From Mesorhizobium sp. CA8 (GTDB taxonomy: Bacteria > Pseudomonadota > Alphaproteobacteria > Rhizobiales > Rhizobiaceae), in the NCBI RefSeq assembly GCF_020164955.1, contig NZ_JAIUHG010000035.1, positions 1 to 62,234 of the forward strand: a stretch of DNA of 62,234 bases, in the 5' to 3' direction. Positions 17,904 to 26,241 of this stretch are shown piece by piece; position 1 is the stretch's first letter, and the number at the start of each line of letters is the position of its first letter. The notes beneath the pieces are model-generated. The model had not been told where the DNA came from and made no database searches. It was given only the letters and a program-made list of their open reading frames with translations. Position numbers and translations under genes: made by a program.

Positions 17904-19148
17904 TTGCAACACCGCAAGATCGTCGTGGTTCTGAAGGGCTATCCAAGGCTGTCGGAAACCTTCATCGCGCAGGAACTGCTCGGTCTTGAGCGCGCGGGGT
18001 TCGACCTGATACTCGTCGCGCTCAGGCGGCCGACCGACGAAAAACGCCACCCGGTGCATGACGAGATCAAAGCGCCCGTCCGTTACCTGCCGGAATATCT
18101 GCATGAAGAGCCACTGCGCGTGCTTCGCTCGCTGTTTGCCTATGTGCTGCGGCCGGGTTTCTGGCGCGCGCTCGGATCGCTGGCTGCCGATGTATCCCGC
18201 GACTTAACGCGCAATCGCGTGCGCCGCTTCGGGCAAGCGCTCGTGCTGGCGGCCGAATGGCCGCAAGACGCGGGATGGTTGCATGCACATTTCGCGCATA
18301 CGCCGGCGTCGGTGACGCGCTATGCCAGCCAGCTTCGTGGCCAGCCCTGGAGCTGCTCGGCCCATGCCAAGGACATCTGGACTTCGGCGGACTGGGATCT
18401 GGCCGGCAAGCTTTCCTCGGCACGCTGGACCGTCACTTGCACGAAAACCGGCTTCGACCGTCTTAAGGAACTCGCCAACGGCAAATCGTGCGTGCATCTG
18501 AGCTATCATGGGCTCGATCTTGATCGCTTCGGCAGTTTCGGCGGGGCGCGAAAGCAGCCTGACGGCTCGGCGCCGGACGAACCGGTCATCATTCTCAGCG
18601 TCGGGCGCGCCGTCGAGAAGAAAGGTTACGATACCTTGCTGGAGGCCCTTGCCCTCTTGCCTGGCGATTTGGCGTGGCGTTTCGAGCATATCGGCGGCGG
18701 CGAGGAACTGGAGCGGCTCAAGGCGCTGGCGCGAAAGCTCGGCCTGGATGGCCGCGTCTCCTGGAAAGGCGCGCTTGCGCAGAATGAGGTGCTTGAGCAC
18801 TACCGGAGCGCCGACATATTCGCCCTGGCCTGCAGGATCACTGCAAATGGTGACCGGGACGGTCTTCCGAATGTCCTGGTGGAGGCGGCCAGCCAGCGGC
18901 TTGCCTGCTTGTCGACCGATATTTCCGGCGTGCCGGAGCTTTTGTCGCCAGATGAGACCGGCCTGCTGGTTCCGACGGAAAACCCGATTGCCCTGGCACA
19001 GGCGCTGGAGCGCCTGATCCGTGATCCCGTGCTGCGCGGTCGCCTCGGCGACGCCGCGGAACGGCGCGTGCGAAGCAATTTCGATCATATGGCAAGCATT
19101 AGACATCTCAAGCAACTGTTCCAACAGGAGTGGCAGGCTGCCGAATGA
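17904..19148 (+). CDS. Family 4 glycosyltransferase
   Basis: 414 residues, GT-B retaining type. The N-terminus has KGYPRLSETFIAQEL, typical of exopolysaccharide and colanic-acid-type transferases. The acceptor region holds HAHFAHTPASVTRYA, and the C-terminal half has VGRAVEKKGYDTLLEAL and the EX7E nucleotide-sugar motif in NVLVEAASQRLACLSTD. It starts at a TTG one base after the previous stop, with AAGGA upstream, and its TGA overlaps the next ATG. The three neighbouring transferases are probably translated together. Confidence 0.9.
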   Translation: MQHRKIVVVLKGYPRLSETFIAQELLGLERAGFDLILVALRRPTDEKRHPVHDEIKAPVRYLPEYLHEEPLRVLRSLFAYVLRPGFWRALGSLAADVSRDLTRNRVRRFGQALVLAAEWPQDAGWLHAHFAHTPASVTRYASQLRGQPWSCSAHAKDIWTSADWDLAGKLSSARWTVTCTKTGFDRLKELANGKSCVHLSYHGLDLDRFGSFGGARKQPDGSAPDEPVIILSVGRAVEKKGYDTLLEALALLPGDLAWRFEHIGGGEELERLKALARKLGLDGRVSWKGALAQNEVLEHYRSADIFALACRITANGDRDGLPNVLVEAASQRLACLSTDISGVPELLSPDETGLLVPTENPIALAQALERLIRDPVLRGRLGDAAERRVRSNFDHMASIRHLKQLFQQEWQAAE

Positions 19149-20341
19149 AGCGGCTGAGAGTCTTCTTGTATGTCCAGCACCTGCTCGGCATCGGCCATCT
19201 TGCGCGCTCCAGTCGCATCGCGGCGGCACTGGTCGATGACGGGTTTGACGTAACCGTCGTGACCGGTGGAGCGCCGATCCCGGGGTTTCCGGAATTGGGG
19301 GTGAAATCTGTACCCCTGCCGCCTGTCACCTCCGGTGATGAAGGATTTTCCGGACTTGTCGACCTGCATGGCAAACCCATCGACGATGAGTTCAAGAAGC
19401 GGCGTTCAGAGATGCTGGTGCAGGCGTTTCGTGATTGCAGGCCTGATATCGTCATCATCGAGGCCTTTCCATTTGGGCGCCGGCAGATGCGTTTCGAACT
19501 CTTGCCGCTGATCGAGGCCATCGAAGCGACGTCGCCCAGACCGCTGCTGGCGACGTCCGTCCGTGATATCCTTCAGGAACGCGTCAAGCCGGGCCGAAAC
19601 GAGGAAACGGTCGACCTCATCAGCAGGCATTTCGACCTCGTTATGGTCCACGGCGATCCTGCTTTCGCAACCATCGACAAGACATTTCCACTGGCCGGGG
19701 CAATCGAGGCGGAGGTCACCTACACAGGGCTCGTTGCCGCGCCGCCACCGCCCGCGGCCACCGAGCGCTTCGACGTTCTGGTGTCGGTTGGCGGCGGGGC
19801 TGCCGGAAGGGGCCTTGTCAGTTCCACCATCGCAGCGGCGCGGGATGCAAACAACGGTTGGAAATGGTGTTTGATCACCGGCCCAAACCTGCCGAAAGAT
19901 GACTTTGACGCGATCGCACGCGATGCCACGCCGGGCCTGTCCATCTTCCGCTTCCGCCAAGATTTTGCCAGCCTGCTGACCGGCACCCGCCTGTCGGTTT
20001 CGCAGGCGGGTTATAATACGGTCTGCGATGTCCTGCGCGCGGGTTGTCGCTCCCTGCTTGTTCCATTTGCAGCGGGCGGGGAAACCGAACAAACGGTTCG
20101 CGCCAAGATGCTCGAAGAACTCGGCGTTGCATCGGTCTTGATGGAAAAGGAGCTGACGCCTGGCGGTTTGGCGCAAGCGATCGAACAGGCGCTTGTGGCA
20201 CCGCCGCCGTCCGCGCATCGTATCGATCTGGAAGGGGCGCGTCGTTCGGCGCAAATCCTGCGCGAGCGGCATCGAACATGGACCCAAAAATTGGAACCGG
20301 GTTTGGGAAAGGTTCGCGATCGAACAGACAATATACGGTAG
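19145..20341 (+). CDS. Predicted glycosyltransferase, second MurG/GT28-like paralogue
   Basis: 398 residues from the ATG at 19145, which overlaps the preceding stop (ATGA), so translation is coupled; a frame-compatible start at 19130 is less likely. It resembles the gene at 16688: LGIGHLARSSRIAAAL at the N-terminus, SVGGGAAGRGLV in the hinge, and SQAGYNTVCDVLRAG followed by LLVPFAAGGETEQ at the nucleotide-sugar site. The last 20 or so residues (from RTWTQKLEPG) are encoded by an intergenic repeat, so the native C-terminus was probably replaced or extended. Confidence 0.82.
   Translation: MKRLRVFLYVQHLLGIGHLARSSRIAAALVDDGFDVTVVTGGAPIPGFPELGVKSVPLPPVTSGDEGFSGLVDLHGKPIDDEFKKRRSEMLVQAFRDCRPDIVIIEAFPFGRRQMRFELLPLIEAIEATSPRPLLATSVRDILQERVKPGRNEETVDLISRHFDLVMVHGDPAFATIDKTFPLAGAIEAEVTYTGLVAAPPPPAATERFDVLVSVGGGAAGRGLVSSTIAAARDANNGWKWCLITGPNLPKDDFDAIARDATPGLSIFRFRQDFASLLTGTRLSVSQAGYNTVCDVLRAGCRSLLVPFAAGGETEQTVRAKMLEELGVASVLMEKELTPGGLAQAIEQALVAPPPSAHRIDLEGARRSAQILRERHRTWTQKLEPGLGKVRDRTDNIR
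20280..20307. repeat. Diverged rhizobial repeat inside a gene's 3' end
   Basis: The segment around GACCCAAAAATTGGAACCGG is an inverted-orientation variant of the repeat at 13834. It lies in the last 60 bases of the glycosyltransferase gene and adds a repeat-encoded tail to that protein. A different frame of it encodes MDPKIGTGFGK, a peptide often seen where this repeat is translated (from memory). Confidence 0.6.
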
Positions 20342-20366
20342 AGCGACGCTCTTGGGGCGAAAGGTA

Positions 20367-21074
20367 CTAAACAGTTCCAATCAGCATGAAGCGCGTATAT
20401 TTTTTTGTCGGCAGTTCACCCGAGAACCGCACCTCCCGCAGCGCCGCCATCCCTTCGAAGGCTGAAAGTGAAGCCACGCAGTTGATGTGCGTTGGCTCGC
20501 TGAAATAGTCATTCGATTGCAGCAGCACACTGGTGCCCCGCGCGAGCAGGGCAAGCCAGGCGCGCAGATCGGTTATGTGTTCGCAGCTCGTATTGATCAC
20601 CAAATCGGGCCGCCCGGCCGCGTAGTCGAGTGCGTACATATCGGCCGTCAGCGCCTGGAACCGGTCGCCGGCTTCCCGGTTGAGGGTCCGGGCGACTGGC
20701 GCGACCTCGGGATCGATGTCGATGCTATCGACTGCCGCAATATCGAAGCGGACGTCGTTGAAAAGCATTGCCGGCAATATGCCGTACCATCCACCCAGAA
20801 CCCAAATGCGCTCGAACCGGCCGCCGCGGCTTTCGAACAGCCTGTCGAGCGCCCACATCTTGCATGCGACCTGTTTGTGATTGAAGGCGTTGGCGATGTC
20901 GGCCTGCGGATGTTTGGCGATGACGCGCGCTAGCCCCGCCACGAGAGGGTGGTTGACATAGGCAGCAATTCCCCGCGTGAGGTCCAGGGCTTGCTCGTGC
21001 CCGTCCATGCCGGCATTGCGTGGCTGCGTGACATCCATCATATTCGTCTTGTATTTGGGGATTTCGGGCGACAC
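20367..21074 (-). CDS. Class I SAM-dependent methyltransferase-like protein
   Basis: Up to 235 residues from a GTG at 21074; ATG 21041 (MMDVTQPRN) is an equally plausible start giving 224 residues, and neither has a strong Shine-Dalgarno site. The core has a nucleotide-binding motif (WVLGGWYGILPAMLF), an acidic ribose-binding strand end (DIDPEVAPVA) and a LVINTSCEHI strand, as in Rossmann methyltransferases. The catalytic target is unknown. It is convergent with the glycosyltransferase operon (25 bases between stops) and divergent from the ABC-like gene, so it may modify the same glycan. Confidence 0.65.
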   Translation of the reverse strand: MSPEIPKYKTNMMDVTQPRNAGMDGHEQALDLTRGIAAYVNHPLVAGLARVIAKHPQADIANAFNHKQVACKMWALDRLFESRGGRFERIWVLGGWYGILPAMLFNDVRFDIAAVDSIDIDPEVAPVARTLNREAGDRFQALTADMYALDYAAGRPDLVINTSCEHITDLRAWLALLARGTSVLLQSNDYFSEPTHINCVASLSAFEGMAALREVRFSGELPTKKYTRFMLIGTV

Positions 21075-21198
21075 AACGCAATCTTGGCCCGCCAGCCGCT
21101 TCGCAAGCTTCGAACGTGTCGCCGGCGATGATTGCCGATGCGACGTTCACCAGCTGATGTTTCTATTTGTTCCTTAAACTGAAGGTCCGCAGTCGCAT

Positions 21199-23913
21199 AT
21201 GGAACCCAGCCTAGCTCGCTATATCTGGACGCACACCAAGAAGCAGCAGCTCTGGATATTGGTTATCGTCTTGCTTTCGATGATCCCATATTTCATGTCC
21301 TTTGACCTGCCGAAGCTGATCGTCAACGGCCCGATCCAAGGCAAGGGCTTCGATCAACCGGGCGCGACCCAGCCATTCATGAGGCTACACTATAACCTGC
21401 CGTTCATCGGAGAGGTCCAGTTCTTTCCTGGCTTTCAGCTCGACCGCACGACGACGCTGTTTGCCCTGAGCCTCGTGTTCCTCCTGCTGGTCGTCATCAA
21501 CGGCCTTTTCAAATTCTACATCAACACATACAAGGGCCGCCTCGGCGAACGCATGTTGCGGCGTATCCGCTTCGATCTGGTCGATCGTGTGCTGCGGTTT
21601 CCGCCGCGTTATTTCAAGCGCGTGAAATCCGCCGAGGTGGCGACCATGGTGAAGGATGAGGTGGAGCCGCTGGGCGGTTTCATCGGCGATGCTTTCCTGC
21701 AGCCGGTGCTGCTCGGCGGTCAGGCGGTGACGGCTATGCTGTTCATCGTGGTCCAGAACTTCTGGCTCGGAATGATCGCGGCCGTAATCGTGTTGATCCA
21801 GATCGTGCTCATCCCGCGAATGCGGCGGCGGCTGATCGTGCTCGGGCGCAAACGGCAGTTGACGGCGCGCGCGCTTTCGGGCCGCGTCGGCGAAATCGTC
21901 GACGGCATCGGCGCGGTTCACGTCCACGATACATCAAACTACGAGCGCGCCGACATAGCTGCCCGGCTCGGGCTCATTTTCAAGATCCGCTTCGATCTTT
22001 ACCAATGGAAATTCATGGTGAAGTTCCTCAACAATTTTCTCGCGCAGATCACGCCGTTTCTGTTCTACATGGTCGGCGGGTATCTGGTCATCCAGGGGCG
22101 GCTGGACGTTGGCCAGCTCGTGGCCGTGATCGGAGCCTACAAGGACCTGCCCGGACCGATGAAGGAACTGATCGACTGGGATCAGGACCGGCAGGATGTC
22201 CAGGTCAAATACCAGCAGGTCGTTGAGCAGTTCACGGTCGAGGGTCTCATTGCGCCGCGAATCGGGGCACTGACGATCGACGATCCAGGCCCGATGACCA
22301 ACCCCCTGTCGGCTATCGGTCTGTCCATGGCAGACGATGGCGGTGCAATGCTCCTCGATCGTATCTCTCTCCAGGTCAAGCCGGGGGAGACGGTGGCGCT
22401 GGTCAGCACCTCAACAGGTGGAGCGGAGGCGCTCGCAGAGGCCTTCGCGCGGCTGAACTGGCCGGAAAGCGGAAGGGTCGCTTCGGGTGCCGACGACCTG
22501 CTTGAACTGCCAGAAGCAGTGACCGGCCGGCGCATGTCCTATGCCTCGTCGGATGTTTTCCTGTTCCAGGCAAGCCTCCGCGACAACCTGCTCTACGGGT
22601 TGAAGCACGCGCCGCTGACGTCGGTGACCTATGAGGGTGCCGCGGCGGACCAGCACCGCTGGAACATCCACGAGGCGCGCCGGTCGGGCAACCCGGACCT
22701 TGATATCCACAGCGACTGGATTGACTATGCTTCCGCCGGCGCTACCGGCCGGCACGACCTCTTTGAAGCCGTGCGCCGGGTGCTCGACGCGGTTGTTCTG
22801 TCGCGCGACGTTCTGGATCTAGGTTTGCGTTCTTCGGCCGATCTCACGCGTCACACGGAACTGGCGGGACGGATCGTCGAACTGCGCGCGGCGCTGCGAA
22901 CCCGGCTGGAACACGAAGGATTGAGCGAACTGGTGGTTCCTTTCGAACCGGGCGCCTACAACAAGGAAGCAACGATCGGCCAGAACCTGCTCTTCGGCGC
23001 TGCCGCCGGCCCGGAACTGGCCGACAGGGCTCTGGCGGCAAATCCCTATTTTGCGTCCGTGCTGAGGCAAGCCGGCCTCGATCGCACGCTCTACGAAATG
23101 GGCTTGGAGATCGCCGAACAAGCGATCGAGCTGTTCGCCGACCTTCCGCCCGATCACCAGTTCTTTCAGCAACTTGCCTTCATGAGCGCCGAGGAGATAC
23201 CCGCATACGAAACCTTGCTGCAACGGCTCAAGAACCGTCCCTACGAGACGGTCTCGGAGAACGACCGCGCCATGATCGTCACCCTGAGCTTTGCCTATAT
23301 CGAGCCTCGGCATCGCTTCGGCCTGCTGAGCGACGAATTGATGAACAAGATCGTCGCCGCACGCAACCAGTTCTATGAAAACCTGCCGCCCGAGCTGGAA
23401 AACGCGGTCGAACGGTACGATCCTGCTAAATACATTGCCGCGGCTGCCGTCATGGACAATGTCCTGTTCGGGCGACTGGGCAGCAACCATCCCGACGCGC
23501 CGGACCGCATACGCTCCATCGTCTATGACATTCTTGATGAATTGGGGCTTTATGCCGAACTGCTGGATGTCGGTTTGGACTTCAACGTCGGTGCCGGCGG
23601 CAGGCGGCTGACCGGTGGGCAGCGACAGAAGCTCGATGTTGCCCGGGCCCTGCTCAAGCGGCCCGATTTTCTTATTCTCAACCGGCCGCTGTTGGCCCTC
23701 GACCAGCGCGTACAGGAGAAGGTGATGCAAAACGTGCTCGAGGAAGCCAGACGCGACGGCCGTTCGCCGGCAATTGTGTGGGTCGTGACGAATCCGGCAA
23801 TGGCGATGATGTTCGATCGCGTTGTCGTCTTCGACGCGGGTCGTTTGGTGGAAGACGGAACACACGAGACGCTTTTGGCAGCAGGCGGTATTTTCAAGGA
23901 ACTGCTGTCATAG
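21199..23913 (+). CDS. ABC exporter-like protein with degenerate ATPase motifs
   Basis: 904 residues. Residues 1-345 form a six-helix type I exporter membrane domain. The nucleotide-binding domain starts near 385 but is split by about 300 extra residues (470-780). The Walker A position reads LVSTSTGGAEAL, without Lys. The Q-loop Gln is Ser (YASSDVFLF), the Walker B Asp and catalytic Glu read LILNRPLLALD, and the H-loop His is Asn (VTNPAM). Only the signature survives, as LTGGQRQKLDVARAL. The frame is open and codon use is normal, so it looks like a maintained pseudo-ATPase and not decay. The insert holds two further copies of a DNLLYG-like element (QNLLFG, DNVLFG). Its job may be regulatory, or it may need an active partner. 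A cNMP-binding protein follows. Confidence 0.85.
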   Translation: MEPSLARYIWTHTKKQQLWILVIVLLSMIPYFMSFDLPKLIVNGPIQGKGFDQPGATQPFMRLHYNLPFIGEVQFFPGFQLDRTTTLFALSLVFLLLVVINGLFKFYINTYKGRLGERMLRRIRFDLVDRVLRFPPRYFKRVKSAEVATMVKDEVEPLGGFIGDAFLQPVLLGGQAVTAMLFIVVQNFWLGMIAAVIVLIQIVLIPRMRRRLIVLGRKRQLTARALSGRVGEIVDGIGAVHVHDTSNYERADIAARLGLIFKIRFDLYQWKFMVKFLNNFLAQITPFLFYMVGGYLVIQGRLDVGQLVAVIGAYKDLPGPMKELIDWDQDRQDVQVKYQQVVEQFTVEGLIAPRIGALTIDDPGPMTNPLSAIGLSMADDGGAMLLDRISLQVKPGETVALVSTSTGGAEALAEAFARLNWPESGRVASGADDLLELPEAVTGRRMSYASSDVFLFQASLRDNLLYGLKHAPLTSVTYEGAAADQHRWNIHEARRSGNPDLDIHSDWIDYASAGATGRHDLFEAVRRVLDAVVLSRDVLDLGLRSSADLTRHTELAGRIVELRAALRTRLEHEGLSELVVPFEPGAYNKEATIGQNLLFGAAAGPELADRALAANPYFASVLRQAGLDRTLYEMGLEIAEQAIELFADLPPDHQFFQQLAFMSAEEIPAYETLLQRLKNRPYETVSENDRAMIVTLSFAYIEPRHRFGLLSDELMNKIVAARNQFYENLPPELENAVERYDPAKYIAAAAVMDNVLFGRLGSNHPDAPDRIRSIVYDILDELGLYAELLDVGLDFNVGAGGRRLTGGQRQKLDVARALLKRPDFLILNRPLLALDQRVQEKVMQNVLEEARRDGRSPAIVWVVTNPAMAMMFDRVVVFDAGRLVEDGTHETLLAAGGIFKELLS

Positions 23914-24101
23914 AGCATTGGACATTCAGGTGGGATCATTCCGCCGGCGGGAACTTGCTGCAAGGTCAAGGGGGTCCGCTTTCCGGCTGGTTGGGCTCGC
24001 CACCTCAAGTGGTTCGTATCGCCACCCGGAAACGGAATTGATTTCATCTGGGCGTCGGTTGTTCTAGTCTGGCAGACGTGAATTTTGGGAGGTTTGCGAC
24101 A

Positions 24102-24551
24102 ATGCTGCTCAAGGATGAGGTTGGGATGCTGCAACGCGTTCCCTTGTTCTCCGGCATAGAGTTGGCAAAGCTCAAGCTTCTCGCGTTCACATCCGATCGC
24201 GTAAGCTATAGCGCCGGCCAGATCCTTTTCAGGCAGGGCGACGAGGGAGACGCCGCCTATGTCATCCTTTCAGGCAAGGCGGATATTCTGGTCGATTCCG
24301 ACAGCGGAACAATAAAAGTTGCCGAACTGCTGCCAAATTCGATCGTTGGCGAGATCGCAATATTGTGCAACAGCTCCCGCACGGCCACCGTCAGAGCCGC
24401 AAGTCCGGTGGAAGCCCTGAGAATTCGCAAGGATCATTTCCTGAGGCTTATGAAGGAGTTCCCGGAAATGACCATCGAGCTGGTGCGGGTCCTCGCCGAT
24501 CGCCTGAGCCATACGACCGCGGACCTGATCGACGCACGGAGCGCCAAGTAA
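24102..24551 (+). CDS. Stand-alone cyclic-nucleotide-binding protein
   Basis: 149 residues from ATG 24102 (GGGAGG 9 bases upstream; a GTG at 24078 is weaker). The protein is a single cNMP-binding domain of the CRP/PKA-regulatory type. The phosphate-binding cassette is intact: GEIAILCNSSRTATV, with Glu84 and Arg93 to hold the ribose and cyclic phosphate. There is no DNA-binding helix-turn-helix or other effector domain, so it would act by binding a protein, perhaps the degenerate exporter just upstream. It is the only dedicated cAMP receptor in a window with five class III cyclases. Confidence 0.9.
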   Translation: MLLKDEVGMLQRVPLFSGIELAKLKLLAFTSDRVSYSAGQILFRQGDEGDAAYVILSGKADILVDSDSGTIKVAELLPNSIVGEIAILCNSSRTATVRAASPVEALRIRKDHFLRLMKEFPEMTIELVRVLADRLSHTTADLIDARSAK

Positions 24552-24621
24552 GCAGTGACGCACACTTAGTTCCCCGCCGTCGCTCCGGCTAGCAAGGGCG
24601 ACTGGACCGCGAAGGAGCAGC

Positions 24622-25476
24622 ATGGAGGACGACGTTTTCCTGGTCAGGTTTTGGGGGGTGCGCGGCAGCATTTCGGTATCGGGGTCAGAATTCTGTCGCT
24701 ATGGCGGCAACACGATCTGCATTGAGATGCGATGCGGCGAGCATACGCTTCTGTTCGACGCGGGCTCTGGCCTGCGGCCTGCCGGCGGAGCGCTTCGGGC
24801 GTCGGGCGTGACCGATTTCGACCTGTTTTTCACCCATTGCCACTACGATCATATCATCGGCCTGCCGGCTTTTAAGCCGATCTATGACCGCAGCGTCAAA
24901 GTCAGGCTCTGGTCCGGGCATCTTGCAGGGCGCATGACGACCCGGCAGATGGTCGATGAATTCATGCGGCCGCCGTGGTTTCCGGTGACGCTCGATATCT
25001 GCAAGGCAAGCATCGACTGCCGCGATTTCGCATCCGGGGACGTGCTTCGGCCGCGCGAAGGGGTGGTGGTCCGAACCGGCAGTCTTAACCATCCGGGCGG
25101 CTGCATAGGCTACCGGGTCGAATGGAGCGGCCGCGTTGTGGCGGTCATCACCGACACCGAGCACGAGCCGGGCAAGCTCGATCAGGCGGTGCTCGGCCTG
25201 ATCGAAGATGCTGACCTCGTCATTTACGATTGCGCCTATACCGAGGAGGAAATGGAGCGGTACCGCGGCAACGGGCACTCGACATGGGAACAGGGCGTCA
25301 AGCTCTGCGAGGCGGCCGGTGCGCGGGAGCTCGCGATGATTCACCACGATCCGGCGCGCACCGACGAGCAACTAGACGAGATCGAGAAACTGGCCAAGGA
25401 CAGGTTTGCCGGGGCTTTTGCCGCGCGGGACGGCCAGACGCTCGAATTTCCAGTCTTATCGCACAAAGCGCGCTGA
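24622..25476 (+). CDS. Metallo-beta-lactamase-fold hydrolase
   Basis: 284 residues. The family N-terminus VRFWGVRGSISVSG and the di-metal motif HCHYDH (His72, His74, Asp76, His77) are present, with further ligands in SLNHPGG, ITDTEHE and MIHHDP. Relatives include ribonuclease Z-like and cyclic-nucleotide phosphodiesterase-like enzymes. Its place beside a cNMP-binding protein and among cyclases makes a phosphodiesterase role attractive, but that is inference. Its 3' end overlaps the convergent deacetylase gene by 21 bases. Confidence 0.85.
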   Translation: MEDDVFLVRFWGVRGSISVSGSEFCRYGGNTICIEMRCGEHTLLFDAGSGLRPAGGALRASGVTDFDLFFTHCHYDHIIGLPAFKPIYDRSVKVRLWSGHLAGRMTTRQMVDEFMRPPWFPVTLDICKASIDCRDFASGDVLRPREGVVVRTGSLNHPGGCIGYRVEWSGRVVAVITDTEHEPGKLDQAVLGLIEDADLVIYDCAYTEEEMERYRGNGHSTWEQGVKLCEAAGARELAMIHHDPARTDEQLDEIEKLAKDRFAGAFAARDGQTLEFPVLSHKAR

Positions 25477-26241
25477 GCTATTTCCTTTGCTGGCGCCGCG
25501 CGCGATCAATGTCCTGATCGGAAGCCATGCGCAGGCTTCAGTCTGTGCGGTGACCGTGAACAGCCGTTCAAGGAAAAGCCAGGCCGATCCATTGTGTACG
25601 AGATGGTGGGTGAGCAGGCCGACCGGCTCGCCGCCGTCGAATGCGTGCCGCAATTGCGCGATGATGGTCTGAACCAATATGCCGTGATCGCGGCAACCGC
25701 GCGTGCCATGCCAGTCCATGATGTCAACATTGCTGTTGATGACCGCCAGCGAAGCCGGCTTGGGCGGCCCATAGACCGACAATGCCGTAAAACCTATCGA
25801 TCCAAGCTCGGATACCACGCCGGCGTCGATCCTGTTCCAGGGCGGCACAAGCATCGGAACGGCACGTGCGCCGTGCAGGCCGATTATGCGCGACCGCCCG
25901 CGAGCCATATCATCGAGCACCGCCTCGCGTGGCCGATGCGGGCCGAGCTCCTGCTTTTTCTGGCCCTCCGGCGCATGATTTCGGTGCGCCCAGCCATGGA
26001 TGATGACTGTGGCATGCAGCGCCTCGTCAAGCCGGGTGACCAGCTTCCCATCAGTCAGGGCCGGAATGACGGCTAGACTGACCGGAATTGTGAATTCATC
26101 GGTGAGGTCGAGCAGCCGATCGAGCGCAGGCGTCGGATCCACGGCGTCATCGTCGCGCAGCCAGAACTCTGCCTTGCGGTCCGCCCGTTGCCAGCGCGCC
26201 AGTTCTTCCACCAAGGGTTGCCAGATTCGATCCGATGTCAT
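25456..26241 (-). CDS. Polysaccharide deacetylase family protein
   Basis: 261 residues of NodB-like fold. The metal site is readable: the acidic triplet LRDDDAV (Asp30-32) and HGWAHRNH (His82, His86). The later MLVPPWNRID matches the conserved arginine/proline-containing motif of the family. It should remove N- or O-acetyl groups from a sugar polymer or lipid-linked sugar. It has no signal peptide and so is probably cytoplasmic. Its ATG overlaps the stop of the glycosyltransferase at 26238-27326 by 4 bases (ATGA), so the two are translated together. Confidence 0.85.
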   Translation of the reverse strand: MTSDRIWQPLVEELARWQRADRKAEFWLRDDDAVDPTPALDRLLDLTDEFTIPVSLAVIPALTDGKLVTRLDEALHATVIIHGWAHRNHAPEGQKKQELGPHRPREAVLDDMARGRSRIIGLHGARAVPMLVPPWNRIDAGVVSELGSIGFTALSVYGPPKPASLAVINSNVDIMDWHGTRGCRDHGILVQTIIAQLRHAFDGGEPVGLLTHHLVHNGSAWLFLERLFTVTAQTEACAWLPIRTLIARGASKGNSSARFVR

